DNA from: Bifidobacterium stellenboschense
GTDB taxonomy: Bacteria > Actinomycetota > Actinomycetes > Actinomycetales > Bifidobacteriaceae
NCBI RefSeq assembly: GCF_000741785.1
Contig: NZ_JGZP01000016.1
Coordinates: forward strand, 62,001 to 126,000
Direction of reading: 5' to 3'
DNA length: 64,000 bases
The translations under genes and the position numbers were made by a program. Shown here piece after piece: positions 17,224 to 26,112 of this stretch. Numbering within the stretch: the first letter of the stretch is position 1; each line of letters opens with the position of its first letter. The notes under the pieces were generated by a model that saw nothing but the letters and a program-made list of their open reading frames with translations, did not search any database and had not been told where the DNA came from.

Positions 17224-18573
17224 CTACTTGCCGTAGAAGTGCGCCAGGGATTCGTCGCGGAACTCTTCGAAGTAGCCGCCGTCGATCGAGGCGCGGATGT
17301 CGTCGAGCAGTTTCACGAAGAACCGTTCGTTATGGATCGTGGCGAGCGTGAACCCGGTGAATTCGTGCGCGCGCAGCAGATGGTCCACGTAGGCGCGCGA
17401 GTAATGCGCGCACGTGTAGCAGTCGCAGCCCTCCTCCAACGGTCCGAAGTCGAACTTGTGCTGCGCGCGCTTGATGTTGTAACGGCCTTGGCGCGTGAAG
17501 ATCGCGCCGTTGCGGGCGCATCGCGCGGGCGCCACGCAATCGAACGTGTCGCCGCCGTTCTCCACGCACGCGAAGATGTCGTCCACGGACGCGATGCCGA
17601 GCACGTGGCGCGGGCGGTTCTCCGGCATCGCGTCGCAGATCCACGCGCACGTCTCGCCGATGATGCGCTTCTCGATCGCGCCGCCGATGCCCACGCCGTC
17701 GAAGTCGAGCGAGGCGATCTGCTCGGCCGCGTGCCGGCGCAGGTCCTCATAGTTCGCGCCCTGAACCACGCCGTACAGCGCCTGGTACGGCTTGCCGAGA
17801 CGCGCTTCGGTGAGCCGCTGGTGCTCGGCCACGCAGCGCTGCGCCCAACGGTACGTGCGCTCCACCGACTCCTCCTGGTAGGAGCGCGTGTTCATCAGCG
17901 TGGTGAGCTCGTCGAACGCGAACATGATGTCGGCGCCGATCTTGTGCTGGATGCCCATCGAAATCTCGGCGGAGAACCGGTGCTCGTCGCCGTTGAGCGG
18001 CGATTTGAACGTGACGCCGTCCTCGTCCACCCAGGCGAGACGCTCCTTGCCTTCCGCGATGATGTCGTCCGATTTCATGCCGGTCACGTCCATCGCGAGC
18101 GTCTTCTTGAAGCCGACACCCAGCGACATGACCTGGAATCCGCCGGAATCGGTGAACGTCGGACCATGCCAGTTCATGAACTTCGCGAGGCCGCCGGCCG
18201 CGTCGAGCACGTCCTCGCCGGGGCGCTCGAACAGGTGGAACGCGTTGGCGAGCAGGCATTGCGCGCCGAGGTCCCGCATCGATTCGGGCAGGACCGCCTT
18301 CATCGCGGCCTGCGTGCCCACCGGCACGAACGCGGGCGTGTGGATGTCGCCGTGCGGCGTGTGGATGATGCCGGTGCGGCCGTAGCGTGCGCCGCCCTTG
18401 CCTTTGCCGTCGGCCGCGTCGGGCAGGCGGGTGATGGTCTCGAATGAGAACGCAGCGCGGTCGCCGGGTTTGCCGGGGGCGGCTCCGCGCGGGTGCTCGT
18501 TGAGGTCGGCCGCGGCGGGGGCGTGCGTGTTCGCCGTGGCGTCGGCTGTGGTGTTCGTGGGGTTGTCGGTCAT
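17224..18573 (-). CDS. tgt: tRNA-guanine transglycosylase
   Basis: 449 residues. It exchanges guanine-34 for a queuosine precursor or queuine in Asp, Asn, His and Tyr tRNAs. The catalytic blocks are clear: TPAFVPVGTQAAMKAV, FTDSGGFQVMSLG with the substrate-binding Asp, ALYGVVQGANYEDLR, DGVGIGGAIEK, HVLGIASVDDIFACVENG and DTFDCVAPARCARNGAIFT. The zinc site is C-x-C-x2-C (CDCYTCAH) plus a C-terminal His. The first 45 residues are a low-complexity extension. Divergent from htrA. Confidence 0.95.
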   Translation of the reverse strand: MTDNPTNTTADATANTHAPAAADLNEHPRGAAPGKPGDRAAFSFETITRLPDAADGKGKGGARYGRTGIIHTPHGDIHTPAFVPVGTQAAMKAVLPESMRDLGAQCLLANAFHLFERPGEDVLDAAGGLAKFMNWHGPTFTDSGGFQVMSLGVGFKKTLAMDVTGMKSDDIIAEGKERLAWVDEDGVTFKSPLNGDEHRFSAEISMGIQHKIGADIMFAFDELTTLMNTRSYQEESVERTYRWAQRCVAEHQRLTEARLGKPYQALYGVVQGANYEDLRRHAAEQIASLDFDGVGIGGAIEKRIIGETCAWICDAMPENRPRHVLGIASVDDIFACVENGGDTFDCVAPARCARNGAIFTRQGRYNIKRAQHKFDFGPLEEGCDCYTCAHYSRAYVDHLLRAHEFTGFTLATIHNERFFVKLLDDIRASIDGGYFEEFRDESLAHFYGK

Positions 18574-18818
18574 AGCTTCACTTTAGGCGGACAAGCGGAT
18601 TGCAGGGAGATCGTGGACGGGCGTATGCGGGAAGTCGGGAGAAGATTCACTCGGCACTTCCAACGAACATTCAGGAAACTTACAGAGCCACTGCCTTTAC
18701 TCTTAGATAGCAATACGAACCGGCGGCGGGATTGCTGAAGTGCAGACCGTACAGACAACCGTACAGGCAATGGATGATGATGCCGCCGTTCCTATGAAGG
18801 AGCAGACGATTATGGCTG

Positions 18819-20807
18819 ATGAGCAGAACAGCTGGAACCCACAGGGCGACCCAGAACGCGCAGCCGCAGGGCGGTCAGACCCCGGCCGCGCAGCCGCAGA
18901 CGCCGCAGAATCCGCAATACGAGTATGGTGCCCCCGCTGCCGGCGCCCCCGCCCCCGGAGCCCCTGCCGCGAACGAGCAGCCCACCGAAACCATCGACCC
19001 GGCGGCCGTGCAGGGCGCGCAGGCCGCCGCCGCATCCGGCGCGGCCCCCACCCAGACGTTCCCGACCGCGCCCGTGGCACCGGTCTCCGCCGCCCCGGCC
19101 ACCGCGTCGGGCACTCCCGAGGTCGCTCCCGACTACGCCGCGGCGAAGGGCGAGCAGACCGTGGTCTCCGCCGCCCCGGCCGCGCCGACGACCTCGATTC
19201 CCACGTCCCAGCCCGCGTACGGCCAGTACCGTCCGGCCCCCGAATACGGCGCCTACGGTCCGGTTCCCACGCAGCCCGGTGAGCCCGTCAACCCGGCCGC
19301 CGGTGCGCAGGGCGCACAAGGCGAGCAAGGCGGCGCGCAGCCCGCGCAGGACCGCAACCCGTACGCCGGTATGACCGGCGCCTCCACCAACCCGTTCGCC
19401 CCGCAGGGCAACGAGCAGAACGCCGCTACCACCCCGAACAACGGCAACCCGTTCGCCCCGGCCGGCACCGGAACCCCCGGCACCCCGGGCGCCCCCAATG
19501 ACCCGGCCTTCCAGAACGGCCCGAACCCCAACGCCCGCCCGAAGGCCTCCAACGGCACCGTGCGCGGCGTGGTCATCGGCGTGGTCGCCGCGCTCCTGTC
19601 CGCCGGCCTGTGCCTCGGCGTCGGCTACGCGGCCATCACGAGCGGCGCCGTCAAGGTGCCGACCACCAGCTCGCTCGCCAACGTGGATTCCAGCACGTCC
19701 GGCTCCGGCTCCGCCACCGCGAAGTCCGGCGAAGCCCCCGACTGGCAGGCCGTCGCCAAAGCGGTCTCCGGCTCCGTGGTCTCCATCCAGACCCAGCTGT
19801 CCGACGGCACCGCGCAGGGTTCCGGTGCGATCCTCGACACCAAGGGCCACATCGTGACCAACAACCACGTGATCTCCGGCGCCCAGAAGATCCAGGTGAC
19901 GCTCTCCAACGGCCAGATGTACTCCGCGCAGGTCGTCGGTACCGACACCACCACCGATCTCGCGGTCATCAAGCTCGACAATCCGCCGAGCGACCTCAAG
20001 GCCGTCGAATTCGCCGACTCCGACAAGCTCGCCGTCGGCGAGAACATCATGGCCGTCGGCAACCCGCTCGGCTACGACGACACCGCCACCTCCGGCATCG
20101 TCTCCGCGCTCAACCGACCGGTCACGGTGATGGACGACAACAACAACGACATCGTCACCAACGCGGTCCAGATCGACGCGGCCATCAACCCGGGCAACTC
20201 GGGCGGCCCGACCTTCAACGCGGCCGGTCAGGTGATCGGCATCAACTCGTCGATCGCCTCCACGTCCAGCTCGTCGTCCTCCAGCACCTCCGGCTCGATC
20301 GGCATCGGCTTCGCGATTCCGTCGAACCTCGTCAAGCGCGTCGCCAACGAGATCATCGACAACGGTTCCGTCAAGCACGTGGCGCTCGGCATCACGATCA
20401 CCTCCTCCACGGTCGAGGCGGACGGCGTGACCCGCGCCGGCGCGAAGATCACCAAGGGCACGTCCGGCTCCGCGGTGGTCTCCGGCTCCCCGGCCGCCAA
20501 GGCCGGCCTGAAGGAAGGCGACACGATCGTCGCGTTCAACGGCAACGCGGTCTCCAGCAACGCCTCCCTGCTCGGCTTCGTGCGCGCCGCGGCCCTCGGC
20601 GACAAGGCGACGCTCACCATCGTGCGCGACGGCAAGACCATGGACGTCGACGTGACGCTCGACCAGCAGGAGGAGGCCGTCAACGGCACCAACCGCTCCG
20701 ACACCGGCAGCAACGGTTCCGGCTCCGACGGCTCCGGTTCGGACGGTTCTGACGGTTCCGGCAACGGCGACTCCGGCAACAACGGATTCCCGTTCAACAT
20801 GTGGTGA
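18819..20807 (+). CDS. htrA: HtrA/DegP-type membrane-anchored serine protease with PDZ domain
   Basis: 662 residues from the ATG at 18819. An N-terminal Pro/Gln/Ala-rich cytoplasmic region (about 1-245) is followed by one membrane segment (VRGVVIGVVAALLSAGLCLGV), a trypsin-like domain with the triad H350 (VTNNHVISG), D380 (TTTDLAVIKLD) and S461 (NPGNSGGP), a PDZ domain about 530-620 (AAKAGLKEGDTIVAFNG) and a Gly/Ser/Asp tail. It degrades or refolds misfolded exported proteins. Oddly, the well-spaced AAGGAG (18797-18802) serves an ATG at 18812 in a different frame (MADEQNSWNPQ, typical of this gene's composition). A one-base shift near 18840 may separate the true start from the body. Confidence 0.9.
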   Translation: MSRTAGTHRATQNAQPQGGQTPAAQPQTPQNPQYEYGAPAAGAPAPGAPAANEQPTETIDPAAVQGAQAAAASGAAPTQTFPTAPVAPVSAAPATASGTPEVAPDYAAAKGEQTVVSAAPAAPTTSIPTSQPAYGQYRPAPEYGAYGPVPTQPGEPVNPAAGAQGAQGEQGGAQPAQDRNPYAGMTGASTNPFAPQGNEQNAATTPNNGNPFAPAGTGTPGTPGAPNDPAFQNGPNPNARPKASNGTVRGVVIGVVAALLSAGLCLGVGYAAITSGAVKVPTTSSLANVDSSTSGSGSATAKSGEAPDWQAVAKAVSGSVVSIQTQLSDGTAQGSGAILDTKGHIVTNNHVISGAQKIQVTLSNGQMYSAQVVGTDTTTDLAVIKLDNPPSDLKAVEFADSDKLAVGENIMAVGNPLGYDDTATSGIVSALNRPVTVMDDNNNDIVTNAVQIDAAINPGNSGGPTFNAAGQVIGINSSIASTSSSSSSSTSGSIGIGFAIPSNLVKRVANEIIDNGSVKHVALGITITSSTVEADGVTRAGAKITKGTSGSAVVSGSPAAKAGLKEGDTIVAFNGNAVSSNASLLGFVRAAALGDKATLTIVRDGKTMDVDVTLDQQEEAVNGTNRSDTGSNGSGSDGSGSDGSDGSGNGDSGNNGFPFNMW

Positions 20808-20820
20808 TCGGCAGCGTCCG

Positions 20821-20857
20821 GCCCCGGCATTCGCTTCGCGCGAGTGCCGGGGCTTTT
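20821..20857 (+). terminator. Terminator after htrA
   Basis: GCCCCGGCA (20821-20829) pairs with TGCCGGGGC (20845-20853), followed by TTTT. Confidence 0.85.
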
Positions 20858-20911
20858 CCGTTTCCGGACCGACCGCAAGTGGGGAACGACGTCGCGGTGT
20901 GTGCCTATTGA

Positions 20912-20960
20912 CTCCCCCTCAGTCGGCTGCGCCGACAGCTCCCCCTCAAGGGGGCGCAAA
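20912..20960. repeat. REP-like palindrome
   Basis: CCCTCAGTCGGCTGCGCCGA then CTCCCCCTCAAGGGGG. The remaining part of the 20858-21400 gap shows no recognisable gene. Confidence 0.8.
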
Positions 20961-21400
20961 CAGATACACCGTCACGCCGCCGGCCACGTTGACCGCTCCC
21001 CTCAAGGGATCGCACCATGTGTGTGACCTGTCGGCTTTTTGCCTAGATGCGGGAGATGGACGCATCATGCGTGTGGACGCGTCCACGCCGTGGGTTGCGG
21101 CGCTCGCGGGCCACTGCTAGAGTGACAGCGCAATAACCGAATATCGATTTTTTACGCCGTGTATCGAGCGATGCATCACGTGGGAGTCGCAGGTTCCGAT
21201 GATCGGCCATGGCCGATTGGATGACGGGTGCCCATGGCAATCCGTGCGCTTCGGAAATCCGCGACCATTCTCCCGTCCGATGCCCGCCGATGGGTTAACA
21301 AGGCGTGACCGCACCAGCCGTGCGTCACGTTTTGCATACCGTCAAGGCCAAGTAAGTGCAAAGCGGCACGCCCGGCCCGTACCAGCGTAAGGAGCATCAG

Positions 21401-24400
21401 ATGAGCCAGCTCTCATCCCCATCCGTCGCCACCGGTTCCGGCGACCAGACCACCTCGTCGGATTCTCGTATCGATTCACAAGCCCACGTCATCCCGGCGG
21501 CCTCATCCATCCCATCGGATCATCGCGGTGTCATCCCCGCGATCATCGACCTGTGCCATCGCCTGCCGATGCTGCCGGTCGTCATCTTCTCCGCGATTCC
21601 CGTCGCCCTGCTGTGGAACATCCGCCTGTGGAGTGTGATTTCGTGGCCCGCATCATCCGCATCATCCGCGTCGCCCGCATCCCTCGCATCCCTCGCATCC
21701 CTCACGTCATCCGCGCTCGCCGCGCTCACCCATCCCTCGCTCGGCCAGTGGATCGTCATCGCGCTCGTCGCGTACACGGTCATCGGCACCGTCATCGGCA
21801 TGATCGACGACATCCGCCACGGCCAGGTCGGCATCGACCTGCTCGCCGTGCTCGCCATGCTGTCCACGCTCGCCGTGGGGGAGTACTGGGCGTCCTGGGC
21901 GGTCGTGCTCATGGTCACGTCCGGCGAGGCGATCGAGGAATACGCGCAGTCGAAGGCGGAACACAGCCTCACCGCACTGCTCGACGCGGCGCCGCGCACC
22001 GCGCACGTCGCGAACCTGCCCGGCGTGGGCAGGGGAGTGGACGGAGGCGGCCGCGACGGCGACGGTCGGGAGAACGCCCGCCGCGCCGGTACTTCCGACA
22101 CCGCCGATGACGCGCCTCGTGCAGCCCGCAACATCGCGCCGATTCGCGACGACGACGGATTCCGTCACGTGACCGCCGCGCACGCCGCCGGGCGGAACGC
22201 ATCCGGCCGCGGCACCGCCACCCGAGACGCGTCCGGCCGCGGCGTCGAGGCGGAGAATCATACCGCGGACGACGTGTGCGCGCTCACCGGCCGCGACCCG
22301 GAAACCTGCGATCCGGCCGTGGCACGCGCCGACGCGCGCGTGCGGCCGGGAGCGGACGCGCGATTCGACACCGTGCCCGTCGACCAGGTGCGACTCGGCG
22401 ACGTGGTCATCGTGCTGCCCGGCGAAACCGTGCCGGTCGACGGCGAACTGCTGTCCGGTGCGGCCACGCTCGACCTGAGCGCGATCAACGGCGAACCGGT
22501 GCCGCGTGAAGTGTACGCGGGCGCGCGCGTCATGTCCGGCGCGGTCAACGGTTCGACGACGCTCGCCATGCGCGCCGTCGAAGTCGCCGCCGACTCGCAA
22601 TACCAGCGGATTCTCGCGATGGTGAGTCAGGCGCAGGAGTCGCGGCCGGCGGTCGTGCGGACCGCGGACCGGCTCGCCGTGCCGTTCACGCTGCTCTCGC
22701 TGCTCATCGCCGGCGTCGCATGGGCGGTGGCCGGCACGCCGCTGCGATTCGCGCAAGTGCTCGTGCTCGCCACGCCCTGCCCGCTGCTCATCGCCGCGCC
22801 GGTCGCGTACATCGCCGGCACGTCGCGCCTCGCCGCCGCCGGCGTGCTCATCAAGACGCAGGACGTGATCGAACAGTTGGGACGCGTCACGCAGGTGTTC
22901 TTCGACAAGACCGGCACATTGACCGTCAAACAGCCGCAGGTCGTACGCGTGGAGATGGTGGATGATGATGGTGTCGCGGATTCTGCGGGTGTGGGCGGTT
23001 CGAATGTCGGTTCCGGTGATTCGGATGTCGATGGCGGTGGCTTGGGCGCCGGGGCGATTGGCTCAGTTGCCGATTCGGGTACCGGTGCAGGTGGCTCGCG
23101 CGCGCCGAAGCTCGACGAGGACCATGTGCTCATGTTCGCGGGCGTGGTCGAAAGCTATTCGGTGCACGTGCTCGCCAAAGGCATCGCGGCGGCCGGGCGC
23201 AAGGCGCTCGGGCGGCTGCATGCGCGGTATGCGGCCGGGCGGCGCGAATGTCCGGAGAATGAGGCGGGGGCCGTTGCGGGCGGCGTCGCGGCGAGCGACA
23301 GCGTGGCGGGTGCCGGCCATGGCAGATACGGGCGTGACTATCCGGTCGTGACGAACGTGAAGGAGGAGTCCGGCAAGGGGATCTCCGCCGAAGTCAACGG
23401 GCATGCGGTGCGCGTCGGGCGACTCGCATTCGCGGCCGCGGGCGAGGACGGGTTCGTGATGACGACCACCCCCAGTCGGCCTGCGGCCGACAGCCCCCGC
23501 CAGCGGGGGTGGGATGAGATAGGGCGTGCGCGCCCCATGGGACCCTTCCAAGGAGACGGCCCTCGCCAGCGGGGGCGGGATGAGATAAGGCGTGCACATC
23601 CCATGGGGTCCTTCCAAGGAGACGGCTCCCGCCAGCGGGGGCGGGGTGAGATGGCTGTCCCCGCTGGCGGGGACCGGCGAGCCGTGCGAGCCGAGGGGTG
23701 GTCTGCCTCCGGCCCCCTCACTCCGCTCCGCGGACAGCTCCCCCTGGAAGGGGACGCAAAGGACGCGGTGACCGCGGTGCCGGTGTCGGGAATGCAGTCC
23801 GCTCAACGGGGTGCAAAGAGTGGAGCCCGGTTCGGGATGCTGGCGGCGGACGAGATGGCGTCGTATGTGGCGGTGGACGGGCGGCTGGTCGCGCGCATCG
23901 TGCTGCGCGACGTGCCGCGTGCGAACGTGAAATCCGCGCTCGCACGCCTGCACGAACTGGGCGTCGCCAAACTCACGATGCTCACCGGCGACAAGCGGGC
24001 CTCCGCCGAAATCATCGCGCGCGAGGTCGGCATCGACGAAGTGCACGCCGAACTGTTCCCGGAGGACAAGGTGGCGGCGGTGCGCGATGCCGCTGGTGGA
24101 AACGAGGAACGCGGGAACGGTTTCGCGAAAACCGGCGGGGAAGCGGCCGCCGGTCAAGCCTACGCCGTGCGGGAAGGCGTTGCCGACGGATTCGGGCGGC
24201 GGAACGTGGCTGGTCTGTGCAGCCGATTCCGTGCGGCCGCCGCACCTGTCACGATGATGGTGGGGGATGGGGTGAACGATGCTCCGGTGCTGGCAGCCGC
24301 GGGCATCGGCGTCGCGATGACCGACGGCACGTCCACCGCCGCCTCCGAATCGGCGCAGGTCGTCGTGATGAACGACGACATCGCCGCCGTGCCGCGCGCC

Positions 24401-24589
24401 ATCGCCATCGCGCGGCGCACGAAGCGCGTGATGCTCCAGGCCGTGGTCGTGGGACTTGCGCTCGCCGTCATCGGCATGGTCGCGGCCGCGTTCGATTTGA
24501 TTCCGGTGGTCGTCGGCGCGTTCCTGCAGGAGGGCATCGACGTGGTGAGCATCCTGTGGGCGCTCACCGCCGTGCTGGACCGGGATTAG
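21401..24589 (+). CDS. Heavy-metal P-type ATPase (TPC class) with repeat-derived insertions
   Basis: 1062 residues, far longer than the roughly 620-700 usual for its class. ATG at 21401 with AAGGAG six bases upstream. Core blocks are A-domain GDVVIVLPGETVPVDGEL, the transmembrane T458-P-C-P-L-L, phosphorylation D502-K-T-G-T-L-T, TMLTGDKRASAEIIAREVGI and MMVGDGVNDAPVLAAAGIGV. It would export a transition metal; TPC recalls the P1B-5 (Ni/Fe) group but no hemerythrin domain follows. Extra material: an Ala/Ser repeat loop (21648-21715), a 110-residue insert in the A domain (about 22022-22360), a Gly/Ser/Asp insert after DKTGT, and a stretch translated from REP-like DNA (residues about 688-788). 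Confidence 0.88.
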   Translation: MSQLSSPSVATGSGDQTTSSDSRIDSQAHVIPAASSIPSDHRGVIPAIIDLCHRLPMLPVVIFSAIPVALLWNIRLWSVISWPASSASSASPASLASLASLTSSALAALTHPSLGQWIVIALVAYTVIGTVIGMIDDIRHGQVGIDLLAVLAMLSTLAVGEYWASWAVVLMVTSGEAIEEYAQSKAEHSLTALLDAAPRTAHVANLPGVGRGVDGGGRDGDGRENARRAGTSDTADDAPRAARNIAPIRDDDGFRHVTAAHAAGRNASGRGTATRDASGRGVEAENHTADDVCALTGRDPETCDPAVARADARVRPGADARFDTVPVDQVRLGDVVIVLPGETVPVDGELLSGAATLDLSAINGEPVPREVYAGARVMSGAVNGSTTLAMRAVEVAADSQYQRILAMVSQAQESRPAVVRTADRLAVPFTLLSLLIAGVAWAVAGTPLRFAQVLVLATPCPLLIAAPVAYIAGTSRLAAAGVLIKTQDVIEQLGRVTQVFFDKTGTLTVKQPQVVRVEMVDDDGVADSAGVGGSNVGSGDSDVDGGGLGAGAIGSVADSGTGAGGSRAPKLDEDHVLMFAGVVESYSVHVLAKGIAAAGRKALGRLHARYAAGRRECPENEAGAVAGGVAASDSVAGAGHGRYGRDYPVVTNVKEESGKGISAEVNGHAVRVGRLAFAAAGEDGFVMTTTPSRPAADSPRQRGWDEIGRARPMGPFQGDGPRQRGRDEIRRAHPMGSFQGDGSRQRGRGEMAVPAGGDRRAVRAEGWSASGPLTPLRGQLPLEGDAKDAVTAVPVSGMQSAQRGAKSGARFGMLAADEMASYVAVDGRLVARIVLRDVPRANVKSALARLHELGVAKLTMLTGDKRASAEIIAREVGIDEVHAELFPEDKVAAVRDAAGGNEERGNGFAKTGGEAAAGQAYAVREGVADGFGRRNVAGLCSRFRAAAAPVTMMVGDGVNDAPVLAAAGIGVAMTDGTSTAASESAQVVVMNDDIAAVPRAIAIARRTKRVMLQAVVVGLALAVIGMVAAAFDLIPVVVGAFLQEGIDVVSILWALTAVLDRD
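23462..23762. repeat. In-frame cluster of REP-like palindromes inside the P-type ATPase gene
   Basis: At least four copies of the CCCGCCAGCGGG-type hairpin and two CAGTC/CACTC-type hairpins, arranged as a direct repeat of about 63 bp (GGGATGAGAT... at 23510, 23577 and related). The whole 300-bp block keeps the reading frame open. Confidence 0.85.
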
Positions 24590-24913
24590 CGGCATCCCGG
24601 GATCAGCGGCACCGCCGGTTGCGCTGTGTCGGTGACACAGCGTGGTGTGTGGGATTCGGATGGCGGCGGTGCCGGCGGTGCTGGCAGTGCTTTCCGAAGG
24701 CGCCTTCACATGGTGCTGTCTCGCTTGGGAGGGGTACTTCGTCGTCTGCGCGCGGAGGTAACTGTCTTACGAGGGGTATCCGGCAAAGGGGATAACGGGT
24801 TCGAACGACGTGATAACGCTCTTCGCGCCCGGAATGACCGTGATGAGGCACCCCTCGTAACGCGGATACGTCTCCGGAACGGCCAGAATGCACCCCTCCC
24901 AAGCGAGATGCCG

Positions 24914-25037
24914 TTTCTTAGGTACATGTGCCGTTTCTTAGGTTGCCTTCCTGCGTGTTCACGAACGAAAAAGCCGGTGTTCCCGGGTGGTTCTCCCGGG
25001 AACACCGGCCTAAGAAACGCGCGATGTACCTAAGAAG
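24914..25037. repeat. CTTAGGT-ended 124-bp inverted-repeat element, copy 1
   Basis: The left end has TTTCTTAGGT twice, 20 bp apart; the right end has CCTAAGAA twice, 20 bp apart. The centre holds a perfect 15-bp stem (GCCGGTGTTCCCGGG) at about 24972-25009. Copies of equal length occur at 27745 and 48318. Confidence 0.88.
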
Positions 25038-25056
25038 CGGGGTGGCGCAAGACCGC

Positions 25057-26052
25057 TCACACGGTGATCTCGCCGGCGATGGAACGGGGGATCCACGCGG
25101 CGAGATCCTTGCCGGTCAATCCTTGCGAGAGCAGGAACACGATCTTCGCGTAGGCGGCTTCGAGCGTCATGTCGCCCGTGCCGACCGCGCCCGCGCGCGC
25201 GATCGCGTCGCCGGCCTCGTAGTGGCCGAGCAGCACGGTCGCCTGCTGGCACTGCGAAGCCACCACGACGGGCACGCCCTCGTCCAGCACCTTCGCGAGC
25301 ACGTCGGTCAGACCGGGCTCGGTGCACGGCACGTTCCCGACGCCGTACGCGCGAATCAGCACCGCCTCGGGGCGCGGCGTGAGCATGGCGTCGAGGCGCG
25401 CGGCCGTGATGCCCGGCGCCATGTCGATCACCGCCACGTCATGCCGCGCGTACGGCAGCGGGTCGTACCAGCCTTCGCCGCGGCCCTCGTAGGACTCCCA
25501 GTGCCAGGGCGCGCCGGTCTGCGCGAGCAGTCCGGCCGACGGCGCGTCGAAGCCTTCGAACGCCCACGACGACACCTTGCTCACGCGGTTGCCGGCGATC
25601 AGATGATGGCCGAAGAACAGCGAGACGCCGTGCGCCCGGCCGCTGATCACCGCGTTGAGCGCGCCGGTCACGTTGGCCGTGGCGTCGGTCTCGACCATGC
25701 CCAGCGGATACTGCGATCCGGTGAACACGATCGGTTTGCCGAAGCCGGTGAGCGCATACGACACCGCGGCCGACGAGTAGCTCATCGTGTCGGTGCCGTG
25801 CAGCACGACGAACGCGTCGGCGTCGTTGCGGTGGCTGCGCAGGTCGTCGATGATCGCCTGCCAGCTGTCCGGCGTGGCGCACGACGAGTCGATCAGCGGG
25901 TCGAGTTCGGTGTACGAGACCTCGTCGGTGCCGATCTGCGTGCCGTCAAGCAGTCCGTGCAGCCAGCCGAGCATGTCGGCGCCGGGGGCGAGCCCGTGCG
26001 GCGAGTTGACCATGCCGATCGTGCCGCCCGTATACGTGATGTGAATGCGCAT
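25057..26052 (-). CDS. ansA: L-asparaginase (type I, cytoplasmic)
   Basis: 331 residues, the size of bacterial asparaginases. Catalytic threonine in TYTGGTIGM near the start, and the second active-site block FVVLHGTDTMSYSSAAV with T-D; PIVFTGSQYPLG and VLIRAYGVGNVP also match. There is no signal peptide, so it acts in the cytoplasm, hydrolysing asparagine to aspartate and ammonia. It is the second gene behind the amino-acid permease (gap 60 bp), which points to an asparagine uptake and degradation operon. Copy 1 of the CTTAGGT element lies 20 bp past its stop. Confidence 0.93.
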   Translation of the reverse strand: MRIHITYTGGTIGMVNSPHGLAPGADMLGWLHGLLDGTQIGTDEVSYTELDPLIDSSCATPDSWQAIIDDLRSHRNDADAFVVLHGTDTMSYSSAAVSYALTGFGKPIVFTGSQYPLGMVETDATANVTGALNAVISGRAHGVSLFFGHHLIAGNRVSKVSSWAFEGFDAPSAGLLAQTGAPWHWESYEGRGEGWYDPLPYARHDVAVIDMAPGITAARLDAMLTPRPEAVLIRAYGVGNVPCTEPGLTDVLAKVLDEGVPVVVASQCQQATVLLGHYEAGDAIARAGAVGTGDMTLEAAYAKIVFLLSQGLTGKDLAAWIPRSIAGEITV

Positions 26053-26112
26053 GATGATTGCCTCCTGTCCGGTCTATTCGGTCCTGTCCGGTCCGTCCGT
26101 TCGCGCCGCCCG

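Noticed and set aside
23462-23762. Frame break or pseudogene in the P-type ATPase
   Set aside because: The frame stays open through all inserts and the core motifs on both sides are intact.
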